DNA of 64,000 bases, taken from contig DAOUMU010000356.1 of NCBI GenBank assembly GCA_034409055.1, positions 5,257 through 69,256 on the forward strand, written 5' to 3'. The stretch is from DAOUMU01 sp034409055. GTDB taxonomy: Bacteria > Chloroflexota > Anaerolineae > 4572-78 > J111. Within the stretch, counting starts at the first letter, position 1, and every line of letters begins with the position of its first letter. This document shows, in pieces, positions 44,738 to 53,733 of the stretch. The notes beneath the pieces were generated by a model that was not told where the DNA came from, did not search any database, and was given only the letters and a program-made list of their open reading frames with translations. Made by a program: the position numbers and the translations under genes.

Positions 44738-46111
44738 ATGATGCTCCGAAACATCAGACAATTATCATTAACCCTGCTACTAGCCGGGTTGACCCTGGTC
44801 CTGATCCTACCCCCTATCTTAGCCCAGGCCGATACCCCCCCCACATTCCTGACCAGGTGGGGAACGAATGGTATCCCAGGGACAGGTGATGGCCAGTTTA
44901 ATAACCCACGCGGTGTGGCCGTCGACAACCAAGGCAACGTCTACGTAGCCGATACGCTCAACGATCGCCTCCAGAAATTCACCATCACGGGCACTTTCCT
45001 GGCTAAATGGGGTACCCCGGGTACCGGGGACGGCCAGTTTAATGACCCGGAAGGGGTGGCGGTCGATAAGGCCGGCAACGTCTACGTGGCCGATACCGGC
45101 CACGACCGTATCCAGAAGTTCACCATTACCGGCACCTTCCTGGCCAAGTGGGGTTCGTTCGGTTCCGGTAACGGCCAGTTTAATAGCCCCCGCGGTCTGG
45201 CCGTTGATAGTGCGGGCAACATCTACGTGGCCGATATGGGCAACGACCGCATCCAGAAGTTTGACAGTAACGGCACGTTCCTCACCAAGTGGGGCCTGGA
45301 TGGTTCCGACAATGGCGAGTTTAACAATCCCCGAGACGTAGCCGTCGATCAGGCCGGCAACGTCTACGTGGCCGATAAGGTCAATCACCGTATCCAGAAA
45401 TTCGACAGTAACGGCACATTTCTGACCAAATGGGGCACCTTTGGGATTAATGACGGCCAGTTTGACGATCCCGAGGGGGTGGCCGTCGACAAGGCCGGTA
45501 ACGTCTACGTGGCCGATACGGATAATCATCGTATCCAAAAATTCGACGGTAACGGCACGTTTCTGGCCAAATGGGGCACCTTTGGGGGCGGTGATAGCCA
45601 ATTTGACGACCCCGAAGGGATAGCCGTCGATCAGGCCGGCAACGTCTACGTGGCCGATACGGACGATCATCACATCCAAAAATTTGGCCAGCCTTCCCTC
45701 AGCCTGATCAAAACAGTTAACAACACCCAACCCCAGCCGGGCCAGCGGATTACCTATACCATTACCATCAGCAATAACGGCGCGATCAGCGCCACGGCCG
45801 CCCTCATCTCGGACACTTTGCCCGTGAGCACGACCTTCGCCGGGCCGGTTACCCTCATCCCTACCCAGTCGCAGGCCATTTTGGCCACCTCTGCCCAGAG
45901 CCTGCCCCATGTGGCCCGCAATGTTACCATCACCGCCGCCACGCAGGTCACGCTTACCTTCCCGGTTACAATTGACTCAAACCTGACCGGAACCTTTCGC
46001 CTCATCAACACCGCCGCCGTTACCAGCGCCGAGTTAAGCACCCCGATCACAGACACAGTCATTATTGGCGATAATAACTTTTACCTGCCGATTATCTTTA
46101 AGAGTCAGTAA
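44738..46111 (+). CDS. Secreted NHL-repeat and DUF11 protein with C-terminal YLPIIFK
   Basis: A 457-residue secreted protein; ATG 44738 has AAAGGAGG upstream and is followed by a second ATG. An N-terminal signal peptide (LTLLLAGLTLVLILPPILAQA) is followed by six NHL repeats of about 47 residues forming a six-bladed propeller (pattern FL-x-KWG, GQFNDPEGVAVDKAGNVYVA, HRIQKF). One DUF11 module follows (QPGQRITYTITISNNG, LISDTLP). The protein ends YLPIIFKSQ, which is shared in form with the other two secreted proteins here. The NHL units are nearly identical at DNA level, a sign of recent expansion. A surface or extracellular binding role is likely. Confidence 0.82.
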   Translation: MMLRNIRQLSLTLLLAGLTLVLILPPILAQADTPPTFLTRWGTNGIPGTGDGQFNNPRGVAVDNQGNVYVADTLNDRLQKFTITGTFLAKWGTPGTGDGQFNDPEGVAVDKAGNVYVADTGHDRIQKFTITGTFLAKWGSFGSGNGQFNSPRGLAVDSAGNIYVADMGNDRIQKFDSNGTFLTKWGLDGSDNGEFNNPRDVAVDQAGNVYVADKVNHRIQKFDSNGTFLTKWGTFGINDGQFDDPEGVAVDKAGNVYVADTDNHRIQKFDGNGTFLAKWGTFGGGDSQFDDPEGIAVDQAGNVYVADTDDHHIQKFGQPSLSLIKTVNNTQPQPGQRITYTITISNNGAISATAALISDTLPVSTTFAGPVTLIPTQSQAILATSAQSLPHVARNVTITAATQVTLTFPVTIDSNLTGTFRLINTAAVTSAELSTPITDTVIIGDNNFYLPIIFKSQ

Positions 46112-46140
46112 ACGGGTGCCGGGGCGGTAATTTTTCCTCT

Positions 46141-46174
46141 GTCTTGTTCCCAATCTGGAGATTGGGAACAAGAC
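46141..46174. repeat. Perfect 16-bp hairpin after the NHL gene
   Basis: GTCTTGTTCCCAATCT (46141-46156) and its exact complement (46159-46174) are separated by GG only. It starts 29 bases after the stop codon and could terminate transcription despite the missing T-run. Confidence 0.75.
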
Positions 46175-46196
46175 AAAAACAGGCCACAAAGAATCT

Positions 46197-46255
46197 ACGT
46201 GTTACGTGTTGCGTGTTGCGTGGTTAGGCATCTAGACACGTAACACGTAACACGT
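46197..46255. repeat. ACGTGTTACGTGTT inverted repeat
   Basis: The left part has ACGTGTTACGTGTT (46197-46210) with further CGTGTTGCGTG units. The right part has AACACGTAACACGT (46242-46255). It is a typical dispersed palindrome made of CGTGTTA units. Confidence 0.7.
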
Positions 46256-46785
46256 GGCTTGTCCGCGAAGCTAAGCGACGGGCCTTAGCTGCCAGAGTCG
46301 CCGGTTGCTCTGAGAAAATTCCTATTGCATCAAGTCAAAAAGTATGTTACAATTGGGATTGTGCAGAATATTACAATCAGGCGAAGACATTCTGAGGCAG
46401 TCTCCTTGCCCCTGTGTTCTCCTCCTATCTTCAACCCCGATCGATATCTTTTCCCTCCAAAAAGATTCTGGTCCGCTTATCACGTCCGGTCTAACCTAAC
46501 CCTTGTATTAGTCCACTCGTAAGCCTCCAGCGTTCAGCTTTTCTTCAAATTCTCTGCGCGACTCTGTGAAATCGTAGTACGTATTGTGTAGTGCGTGTTG
46601 CGCTTATCGTAAAGCCATCATTGACTTTTCGAAAAAGCTCAAGCTCACATTAAGGAAGGAGGCATCACGAGCCTAAGTACAGCTTTGCGTAATTTCGTTC
46701 CGGGTTTCGAGATAGAGCGAATTGCGGTAGTAACAATTCACCATTAATTATTCGCCATTCACTATTTTTTGAGGGAGCAAATCTC

Positions 46786-49197
46786 ATGAAAAGAAATATC
46801 ACTCAACTATTGCTGACCCTTAGTTTGTCCTTGGGGGCTATCCTGGTGGCCCTGGCCTTACTCAGTCTGCCGGTTTTAGCCGCTGACCAGTGTGTTAATC
46901 CCGGCGGTACAGGAGTATGTTACGACAAAATCCAGACGGCCGTTGATGCCGTCAATAGCGGAGAAACGGTGCGGGTCTGGAGCGGCACGTACAATGAAAA
47001 TGTGATCATCAGTAAAAGTGTAACCCTGCTGGGCGGCTGTGATAACGCTGCCTGCACCAGCCGTACCCCTTACGGCAGTATCATCAATGGGGGAGGAGCC
47101 GGATCGGTTATCAGTATCACCAATGGGGCGGTGACCATTGATGGCTTTACGATTACCGGTGGGGATGGCTCGGGTAATGTGTACCTGGCCCAGAGCGGCT
47201 CTCTCGACTCCGGTGGGGGGGGTATCTTTATTCAACAAGCCACGGCCATTATCCGTGATAACTTGATTGAGAACAATGTCGGCAGTCAGATATCCAATAC
47301 CGCTGGACTGGGTGGCGGTATCCTGGTTGTCAGCAGTACCAACCCGGTGGGCATCTATAATAACATCATCCGGGCCAACGTGGCCCAATCGGTTACCCTG
47401 GTTTCATCGGTGCCGATCTCGGCAGGCGCGGGCGGAGGTATCGCCATCGGCGATGCCAGCTCGGCCGTCATTACCGGCAACCAGGTTCTGTCGAACGTGG
47501 GGTTGCGGGCCAATCTTCCCCCGCAAAATGGCTGGGGTGGAGGTGGTGGCCTGGCCTGGTGGGGCGATAACATCACCATTGAGAAAAATATCATCCAGGG
47601 CAACATCGGCAACGAGATCGAGGGAAATGGTGCTGGCGGTGGTATGGCCATGTGGGGATCGGTGGCGACTGTTACCAACAACAAAATTATGCTAAACACG
47701 GCCGCAATATCTGGAACCTTTGCCGATGGGGGCGGTCTTAGTGCTGCTGGTGATTTACAGACGCTGACCTTGACCGGTAACTGGGTGATGAGTAACACGG
47801 CCCTGATCACGGCCGCCTCCGCGGCCACGCCCCAGGACACCTGGGTGGGCGGTGGTGGTATCCACCTTAACGGTGAAGATACCAGTAACGACAGCGTTAC
47901 GATACAAGAAAACCGCATCGTTGGTAACGTCGCCGTCCGCACTATGACCACCAGTGGCGCCAATTCCAAGGGCCACGCTGAGGGGGGCGGCCTACGCATT
48001 GATAATGTCACCACCACTTTGATCATCAGGAACGAGGTGAAGGAGAACACCTCCGTCGAATACCTCTCGTTGAGTGGAGATGGCAGCACCACCTGGGGGG
48101 GACGTCCGGCCGGGGGCGGAATACACCTCAGCCGGAACGATAACGTCACCCTGAACAACAATGAAATCCGTGACAACATCACTGCCAAACAACAACTGGT
48201 CAACAATACGAACGCTGGCAGTGAGAGTGGTGGGATTGCTTTCGACAATGTAAAGCAAGCTACCGTCAGTACCAACACCATTGCTGGTAACATAGCGGTA
48301 ATCACTGGCAGCATCACCAGCAATACGGGCAACGATTACCATCCCAGTGGCGGTGGGATTGGGATCAACTGTAACCAAACGAACTGCAACCTCTCTTTTA
48401 CGGATAATGACGTCTTGAACAACACGAGCGTCTACAGCCTGACCGCTAACGGCAGCAATGTCGAAGGTCAGGGCCACGGAGGCGGTTTCAACTTTGATGA
48501 TAGTGCCGTCCTCCTACAGCGAAACGTCATCAGTGGCAATGTGGCTCGCTCGAAGGGTAATGACGGTTCAGGCGGCGGGATGCAGATTAATGAGAGCACC
48601 GTTGAAATGAAACAGAACCGTATCCTGGGCAACCGGACGTCCGAAAGCGGTGGCTCTCCTGTTATTTGGGTCTGGAAGGGCACCCTGACCAGCACGAATG
48701 ACGTCGTTGCGCGTAACACCGGCGGCCTGGGCGTGGGCACAGATAATCCAAGTTCTCCGGCCAGAGCCACCGTGGTCAATGGCACCTTCTATAATAATGA
48801 CTGGGTGGGGCTAGAGGCCAATGATACGGCCAGCGTAGTTGTTACCAACACCATTGTCTCCAATCACGACGACGGGCTAAAACGGAACGATGTCGCTGCC
48901 ACCTTCGTCGGGAACTATAACCTGCTCAATAATAACAATAACTACAACGGTGGCGTGGCGCCCGTATCTCCCGGTGCGAACGACATCACCGGCCAGGATC
49001 CGCTGTTTGTCAACGCCGCCAACGACGACTTTCATCTCACCAGTAGTTCTCCGGCGATCAATAAGGGAACGTCCCTCGGCGCACCGGGCCTGGATTTTGA
49101 AGATGATCCCCGTCCGCAAGGTTCAGGCGTGGACATCGGGGCGGATGAGTTCTTGCTACAGAATATCTACCTGCCTATTCTTCTCAAAGGAGGCTGA
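46786..49197 (+). CDS. Secreted right-handed beta-helix protein with C-terminal YLPILLK
   Basis: An 803-residue secreted protein. The signal peptide is LLTLSLSLGAILVALALLS followed by an Ala-rich site. Residues 40-90 resemble the start of pectate-lyase-like folds (YDKIQTAVDAVNSGETVRVWSG). The rest is a long series of parallel beta-helix coils marked by GGGI, N-x-I-x-x-N and TNT patterns. The last helix part contains DDPRPQGSGVDIGADEF, common at the end of such proteins. It ends IYLPILLKGG. No polysaccharide-lyase catalytic residues could be identified. It may be an adhesin or a surface polymer-binding protein. Confidence 0.8.
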   Translation: MKRNITQLLLTLSLSLGAILVALALLSLPVLAADQCVNPGGTGVCYDKIQTAVDAVNSGETVRVWSGTYNENVIISKSVTLLGGCDNAACTSRTPYGSIINGGGAGSVISITNGAVTIDGFTITGGDGSGNVYLAQSGSLDSGGGGIFIQQATAIIRDNLIENNVGSQISNTAGLGGGILVVSSTNPVGIYNNIIRANVAQSVTLVSSVPISAGAGGGIAIGDASSAVITGNQVLSNVGLRANLPPQNGWGGGGGLAWWGDNITIEKNIIQGNIGNEIEGNGAGGGMAMWGSVATVTNNKIMLNTAAISGTFADGGGLSAAGDLQTLTLTGNWVMSNTALITAASAATPQDTWVGGGGIHLNGEDTSNDSVTIQENRIVGNVAVRTMTTSGANSKGHAEGGGLRIDNVTTTLIIRNEVKENTSVEYLSLSGDGSTTWGGRPAGGGIHLSRNDNVTLNNNEIRDNITAKQQLVNNTNAGSESGGIAFDNVKQATVSTNTIAGNIAVITGSITSNTGNDYHPSGGGIGINCNQTNCNLSFTDNDVLNNTSVYSLTANGSNVEGQGHGGGFNFDDSAVLLQRNVISGNVARSKGNDGSGGGMQINESTVEMKQNRILGNRTSESGGSPVIWVWKGTLTSTNDVVARNTGGLGVGTDNPSSPARATVVNGTFYNNDWVGLEANDTASVVVTNTIVSNHDDGLKRNDVAATFVGNYNLLNNNNNYNGGVAPVSPGANDITGQDPLFVNAANDDFHLTSSSPAINKGTSLGAPGLDFEDDPRPQGSGVDIGADEFLLQNIYLPILLKGG

Positions 49198-49239
49198 TAG
49201 CTGACAGTAGTTATAATTCATTACTCGACATTGCAAATC

Positions 49240-49338
49240 AGAAACCAAGTTTTTCACTAATAAAGGCTCTTGAATTGGTCTGAAGTGCTCGAAAAACAAC
49301 CAAGTTGATTTGTTCAGACAATAAAAAACTTGGTTTCT
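49240..49338. repeat. AGAAACCAAGTTTTT inverted repeat element
   Basis: AGAAACCAAGTTTTT (49240-49254) and its exact complement (49324-49338) enclose about 69 bases. A variant pair TAGAACCCCGATTTTT / AAAAACCGGGCTTCTA occurs at 51140-51238. Both lie between genes, as small palindromic elements usually do. Confidence 0.75.
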
Positions 49339-49369
49339 CTGTCCGTGTCGGATAGTGAGGCGTTATAAA

Positions 49370-49431
49370 TGTAGGGTAAGTTGCCAACTTGCCAGGATGC
49401 AATTTGGCAAATTGCCCTACAAGTGGCCGAA
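49370..49431. repeat. TGTAGGG-AAGTTGCC palindrome
   Basis: TGTAGGGTAAGTTGCCAA (49370-49387) pairs with TTGGCAAATTGCCCTACA (49414-49431), 16 of 18 positions matching. A related copy starts at 51515 (TGTAGGGCAAGTTGCTAA). Confidence 0.75.
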
Positions 49432-49569
49432 ATGGTGATCAAGGCCAAAAAGCCCTGACGTCGGTCGTCGGTCGTTGGTCGTTGGTCGCTTTGACAGTAC
49501 CCACATTGCCCCCATGTTCGTTATTGGTTATAATTGACCTGCATTATCAGAAAACCTCAGAGGCTGCCT

Positions 49570-51018
49570 ATGAAATACCAACCTATCATCGGTATGGAAG
49601 TCCATATCGAGTTGAATACCAAAAGTAAGATGTTTTGCGGTTGCAGGGCCGACTTCTTTGGCGTCGCGCCCAACACCAACGTTTGCCCGGTCTGTCTGGG
49701 CATGCCCGGCACCCTACCGGTCATCAATAAACGGGCGGTGGAGTACACCATCATGGCCGGCCTGGCCTTGAATTGCGATATTCAATCGCACAACGTGTTT
49801 GCCCGCAAAAATTATTTCTATCCAGACCTGCCTAAGGGCTACCAGATTTCTCAGTACGAACTGCCCCTTTGCCTTAACGGCTACGTAGACATCGAGCCGG
49901 AAGATAGTGACACCGCCAAACGCATTCGCATCCGGCGGGTTCACCTGGAAGAAGATACCGGGAAGTTAACTCACGTTAACGACCACAGCTTGGTTGATCT
50001 GAACCGGGCCGGGGTGCCCCTGCTGGAGATTGTGACCGAAGCCGACATTCACTCGGCGGATGAGGCATATGCTTACGTGACCAAGTTGCGCCAACTGGTC
50101 CGCTACCTGGGTGTCAGCACCGGTGATATGGAAAAGGGAGCCATGCGCTGTGAAGTCAACCTGTCCCTGAAAGAGGTCAAAACAGATCAGTGGGGCACCA
50201 AGGTAGAGATCAAGAACCTCAACTCCTTCCGCTCGGTGCGCAACGCCATTGCTTACGAGATTGAACGTCAAGCCAGGGTCCTGAACGAAGAGGGCACCAT
50301 TAAACAGGTAACGATGGGCTGGGACGAAAACCGCAACATCACCGTATTGCAGCGTACCAAAGAGGGTGATACCGGCTACCGCTACTTTCCGGAGCCAGAT
50401 TTGCCCCCGCTGGATTTAGATTCAACCTGGATTGAGGAACTCAAAGCCGGTTTGCCCGAGCTGCCCGACGCCAAGTTGGCCCGCTACACCACCGATTTGG
50501 GCCTGAGCAAGAAAGAAGCCCTGGTCCTGGTAGAAGACCGGGCCGTGGCCGAATATTACGATAGGGTAGTGGCTGCGGCCAGCAACTCGGCCGGGGTTAC
50601 GCCCAAGCTCATCAGTAACTGGATATCGGGCGAACTGTTCCGCCTGTTGACCGAGAGCGGAACCGAGGTGACCGAGATCCAAATAAAACCGGAGCAGTTG
50701 GTTACCCTGATCGAATTGGTCAATGCCAAAACCATCAACCAGACAGCGGCCAAGAAAACCTTTGGCGTTATGTTCGAAACGAGTCGTCCGCCCGGGGAAA
50801 TCGTCGAAGAGCTGGGGCTGCAACAGATTAGCGACAAAGACCAATTGGTAACCATTGCCCAACAGGTCATCGCCGATAACCCGGACGCAGCCGAACAATT
50901 CAAGCAGGGTAAGGAAAAGATTATCAAGTTCTTAGTCGGACAGGTGATGAGAGCCACGCGTGGCAAGGCCAATCCGCAGTTGGCGGAACAGTTGCTAAGA
51001 GAGCAGTTGCAAAATTGA
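49570..51018 (+). CDS. gatB: Aspartyl/glutamyl-tRNA amidotransferase subunit B
   Basis: A 482-residue GatB of normal length, part of the GatCAB complex that converts Glu-tRNA(Gln) or Asp-tRNA(Asn) to the amide form. The start matches the family (MKYQPIIGMEVHIELNTKSK). Zinc ligands are seen in MFCGC and NVCPVCLG. Further motifs are YPDLPKGYQISQYE, VHLEEDTGKL, DLNRAGVPLLEIVTE and RYFPEPDLPPL. The C-terminal YqeY-like tail is complete (IIKFLVGQVMRATRGKANPQ). gatA and gatC are not adjacent. Confidence 0.97.
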   Translation: MKYQPIIGMEVHIELNTKSKMFCGCRADFFGVAPNTNVCPVCLGMPGTLPVINKRAVEYTIMAGLALNCDIQSHNVFARKNYFYPDLPKGYQISQYELPLCLNGYVDIEPEDSDTAKRIRIRRVHLEEDTGKLTHVNDHSLVDLNRAGVPLLEIVTEADIHSADEAYAYVTKLRQLVRYLGVSTGDMEKGAMRCEVNLSLKEVKTDQWGTKVEIKNLNSFRSVRNAIAYEIERQARVLNEEGTIKQVTMGWDENRNITVLQRTKEGDTGYRYFPEPDLPPLDLDSTWIEELKAGLPELPDAKLARYTTDLGLSKKEALVLVEDRAVAEYYDRVVAAASNSAGVTPKLISNWISGELFRLLTESGTEVTEIQIKPEQLVTLIELVNAKTINQTAAKKTFGVMFETSRPPGEIVEELGLQQISDKDQLVTIAQQVIADNPDAAEQFKQGKEKIIKFLVGQVMRATRGKANPQLAEQLLREQLQN

Positions 51019-51139
51019 CTTGACAATGACATTCATCTGGCAGTAAAGTGATGTTTGTCACTGTTCAAAACGAATAAATTTGTTATACTGAGTAATTAAG
51101 GGTTGATGGTCATAAAAATTATGTAACTACTAAGCCAAT

Positions 51140-51238
51140 TAGAACCCCGATTTTTATTGAGTTTGTCTACAATGTCGTCCGCAAAACAATTGTTCATCAC
51201 CCGAGGGACGGCTAAATGATCGAAAAACCGGGCTTCTA
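51140..51238. repeat. TAGAACCCCGATTTTT inverted repeat element
   Basis: TAGAACCCCGATTTTT (51140-51155) and AAAAACCGGGCTTCTA (51223-51238) match at 14 of 16 positions and enclose 67 bases. It belongs with the element at 49240-49338. Confidence 0.7.
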
Positions 51239-51332
51239 CAGACGATCAAGCATAAATTCAATCGTCTTTGTTAGTGCGTAATGAGGCGCGTTACACTAGG
51301 AGGTGTTCATAGGACGAATTGTTTTGAATCTG

Positions 51333-51365
51333 AGCGAGCCACGTCCAGGGTGGGTTCGCTTTTTT
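51333..51365 (+). terminator. Intrinsic terminator in the gatB-gdh gap
   Basis: AGCGAGCCAC pairs with GTGGGTTCGCT with one bulge, followed by five more T residues. It is 315 bases after gatB and could end a small RNA or a long 3' region. Confidence 0.6.
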
Positions 51366-51389
51366 GTGTCTCCAAACAAGTTATTTCTC

Positions 51390-51495
51390 TGTAGAGAGGG
51401 CATCCCTGTAGAGAGGGCATCCCTATGCCCGACCCCGCATGGGGATGCGGGGTCTACAAAAAGAAAAGGGGGATGCGGGGCCTACAAAAAGGGAA
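51390..51495. repeat. Direct repeats of GCATCCCT and GATGCGGGG units
   Basis: GTAGAGAGGGCATCCCT occurs twice in tandem (partly from 51391), followed by an inverted GACCCCGCATGGGGATGCGGGGTC and two copies of GGATGCGGGG-CTACAAAAAG. The inverted part can fold strongly. A related motif is at 44629. Confidence 0.7.
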
Positions 51496-51514
51496 TTCCT
51501 ATTATATCAAGTTA

Positions 51515-51569
51515 TGTAGGGCAAGTTGCTAACTTGCCCCCTGTACCGCTGACAAGTTAGCAACTTACG
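51515..51569. repeat. TGTAGGGCAAGTTGCTAA palindrome
   Basis: TGTAGGGCAAGTTGCTAAC and the later GTTAGCAACTTACGA form an imperfect hairpin. It is a copy of the family at 49370-49431. Confidence 0.65.
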
Positions 51570-51629
51570 AAGTGCAGAAAAGAAATCTCCAACTGAACCT
51601 AATTACTTCTTAGCAGAAAGGCTTTCACC

Positions 51630-52877
51630 ATGTCAGAGAAAAATCCATTTGAAATTGCCCAACGCCAACTCGATGAAGCAGCCGCTATCTTGCGCCTGGA
51701 TCCGGCCACCCACGCCCTGTTGCGCGAACCGATGCGTGAACTCATTGTCAGCATTCCGGTGCGTATGGATGATGGCAGTGTTAAGGTGTTCAAGGGTTAC
51801 CGGGTGCAGTATAACGATGCTCGCGGTCCCTGTAAGGGGGGACTGCGCTGGCACCCGGATGAAACCATTGATACGGTCAGGGCGTTGGCCGCCTGGATGA
51901 GCTGGAAAACAGCCGTGGTCGACATCCCCCTTGGGGGCGGCAAAGGCGGGGTTACCTGCAATCCCAAAGAACTCTCTCCCACGGAGCAGGAGCGACTGGC
52001 CCGAGGTTATATCCGGGCGGTGTGGAAAATTTTAGGCGAGGAAACAGACGTACCTGCCCCCGATGTTTACACCAACCCCCAGATTATGGCCTGGATGATG
52101 GATGAGTACAGCACCATTCGGGGATACATGGTGCCGGGCATCATTACCGGTAAACCCCTACAACTGGGCGGTTCGGCCGGCCGGAGTGATGCCACGGCCC
52201 GAGGGGGTATCTATACCGTCCGCGAGGCGGCGAAAGTACTGGGCATAAAGTTGCAGGGAGCGACAGCGGCCATTCAGGGTTATGGCAACGCCGGTCAATT
52301 TGCCCACCAATTGGCCGTCGATCTATTAGGGATGAAGGTTGTGGCTATATCTGACTCAAAAGGCGGCGTCTATAAAGAAGATGGTTTTGACTTTGAGTCG
52401 GCAGTGCAGTACAAGCAAGAGACCGGTTCCGTAGTAGATATGCCAGACACGACGCCTATCACCAACGAAGCTTTGCTGGAGATGGACGTAACCGTGCTCT
52501 ACCCCTCCGCTTTGGAAAACGTGATTACCGAAGAGAACGCCGGAAACATAAAAGCCAAAATCGTGGCCGAACTGGCCAATGGCCCCACCACTCCCGAAGC
52601 GGATCACATTCTGTATAAACAAGGGGTGTACGTCATCCCCGACTTTTTATGCAACGCCGGTGGAGTAACCGTCAGTTACTTTGAGCAAGTGCAAAACGCT
52701 TACGATTATTACTGGTCGTTAGCCATGGTGCACGAACGGTTAGACGATAAAATGACGGCGGCCTTCCACGCTGTACACGAGATGGCCCAGGCTAAAACTG
52801 TTCACAATCGATTAGCGGCCTATCTGGTGGCAGTTGAGCGGGTGGCCGAAGCGGCCAAGTTACGAGGCTGGGTGTAA
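51630..52877 (+). CDS. gdhA: Glu/Leu/Phe/Val-family dehydrogenase, glutamate dehydrogenase
   Basis: A 415-residue dehydrogenase that interconverts glutamate and 2-oxoglutarate plus ammonia. The substrate part has the conserved Lys residues in GPCKGGLRWHP and MSWKTAVVDIPLGGGKGGV. The coenzyme domain has GYGNAGQFAHQLAVD and DFLCNAGGVTVSYFE. Length is typical of the hexameric family. AGAAAGG lies before the ATG. The choice of NAD or NADP cannot be read with certainty. Confidence 0.93.
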   Translation: MSEKNPFEIAQRQLDEAAAILRLDPATHALLREPMRELIVSIPVRMDDGSVKVFKGYRVQYNDARGPCKGGLRWHPDETIDTVRALAAWMSWKTAVVDIPLGGGKGGVTCNPKELSPTEQERLARGYIRAVWKILGEETDVPAPDVYTNPQIMAWMMDEYSTIRGYMVPGIITGKPLQLGGSAGRSDATARGGIYTVREAAKVLGIKLQGATAAIQGYGNAGQFAHQLAVDLLGMKVVAISDSKGGVYKEDGFDFESAVQYKQETGSVVDMPDTTPITNEALLEMDVTVLYPSALENVITEENAGNIKAKIVAELANGPTTPEADHILYKQGVYVIPDFLCNAGGVTVSYFEQVQNAYDYYWSLAMVHERLDDKMTAAFHAVHEMAQAKTVHNRLAAYLVAVERVAEAAKLRGWV

Positions 52878-52895
52878 CCATAGAAAAACAGTAAC

Positions 52896-52960
52896 AAAAA
52901 AGGGGGGCGGCTATTGGTGCCTACAGGTAACGCAGGCGTCGCCAGCCGTACCCCTTTTTT
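52896..52960 (+). terminator. Terminator after glutamate dehydrogenase
   Basis: AAAAAAGGGG pairs with CCCCTTTTTT at the outer ends, and CGGCT with AGCCG inside, around a loop of about 30 bases. It begins about 20 bases after the stop codon. Confidence 0.75.
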
Positions 52961-52994
52961 GTTGTTAGAAGGGCGGTGAGTAGGGACTTTTTAA

Positions 52995-53192
52995 CTAACG
53001 TTCTGCCGGGTCTGAAAAACTAAATTCAGTATCAGCCGGAAATTGGCGCAGGATCTGTTGTTCATGATATTGAGGGGGATTATCTTCAGTAGGCAATACT
53101 GAACCGCCGGCAGAAACGTGTTGCAAGCCCATATTCACCAATACGCCGATGATAAAGGCTTTGATAAAGAGACGAATAGTTTGTTTGAACAT
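52995..53192 (-). CDS. Small membrane protein, unknown function
   Basis: A 65-residue protein starting at ATG 53192 (a GTG at 53207 is also possible). Residues 1-28 form one hydrophobic helix after a short basic start (MFKQTIRLFIKAFIIGVLVN); the rest is polar (PTEDNPPQYHEQQILRQFP). No family recognised and no strong ribosome-binding site. Confidence 0.4.
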   Translation of the reverse strand: MFKQTIRLFIKAFIIGVLVNMGLQHVSAGGSVLPTEDNPPQYHEQQILRQFPADTEFSFSDPAER

Positions 53193-53291
53193 CAATTGAA
53201 TTCCCACAGCCCGTAAGGTGATAAAAAGAAGAAAAGTTTTACAACTTTGATAATCTAATTTTACTGCCAGGCTGTGAGAAAATTCAATATG

Positions 53292-53720
53292 CTATTGGTC
53301 CTGGGACTTTTGGGTGATACTATAGTTGCCCAGAAAAAGATTTTGAGTTTGTACCCAGGCGGGCACAGGTACCCAAAAAGCGGGCACAGGTAGTAACGAC
53401 TTCAGTCGTTCCAGGCAGCAACAACGACTAAAGTCGTCACTACGAGTCAAAAACACACAGTGCTGTGCATTATCTGAATGTCTATAACTCAGTGGGGTCA
53501 ACAGCCGGTGTATTCGTTGGGTGGGGCGTAGCGGTAGGGGTGGCATAGCTGGCCAGAATGAATGTAGGTGTTGGCGGAGAGCGCCCCCCCTATTGAGTAA
53601 ATCGCCAGAATTACAGGCGATCAGGAAAATAACGACCCCTATGATACAGATGGCCCGGTTGTGTTTTATCAACAATACGGTTTTCCTTATTCTGAACATG
53701 AGCCAAACTTCTAAATTCAT
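53292..53720 (-). pseudogene. Small lipoprotein frame broken at a seven-base C/G run
   Basis: The first 45 residues look like a lipoprotein: a basic start, a hydrophobic segment and the lipobox-like FLIAC (ICIIGVVIFLIACNSG). After a run of seven C on the plus strand (53584-53590) the frame becomes Arg/Leu/Cys-rich and unlike a protein. One extra base in the run would instead give SPPTPTF, YATPTATPHPTNTP and end TEL-stop. That Pro/Thr style matches other exported proteins in this window. It is either a real frameshift, slippage-controlled expression or a sequencing error. Confidence 0.5.
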
Positions 53721-53733
53721 CGTTCATCATTCA

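Larger units (their letters stand above)
46112..46785. other. Intergenic region with palindromes
   Basis: This 674-base gap holds a perfect 16-bp hairpin (46141-46174) and an ACGTGTTACGTGTT-type inverted repeat (46197-46255). A 65-codon plus-strand frame at 46325 is not protein-like. AATTCACCATTAATTATTCG-like AT-rich sequence precedes the next gene. Confidence 0.4.
49198..49569. other. Intergenic region with two palindromic repeats
   Basis: This 372-base gap has the AGAAACCAAGTTTTT inverted pair (49240-49338), the TGTAGGG-type palindrome (49370-49431) and a GTCGGTCGTTGGTC-type tandem stretch (49461-49490). The gatB start follows at 49570 with AGAGG upstream. Confidence 0.45.
51019..51629. 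other. Intergenic region rich in repeats
   Basis: This 611-base gap has a palindrome (51140-51238), a terminator (51333-51365), direct repeats of GTAGAGAGGGCATCCCT and GGGGATGCGGGGTCTACAAA type (51390-51495) and a TGTAGGG palindrome (51515-51569). No gene was found. Confidence 0.5.

Noticed and set aside
44819..45910. A 363-codon minus-strand frame opposite the NHL gene
   Set aside because: The repeats in it are the complement of the NHL repeats; no signal, start or family.
46325..46522. A 65-codon frame in the gap before the beta-helix gene
   Set aside because: No ribosome-binding site, odd composition and no motif.
47355..48332. A 325-codon minus-strand frame opposite the beta-helix gene
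   Set aside because: Pro/Leu-rich mirror frame of a repeat gene.
51390..51495. A possible CRISPR-like array
   Set aside because: The repeated units are few, of unequal spacing and partly inverted, without spacers of constant length and without cas genes.
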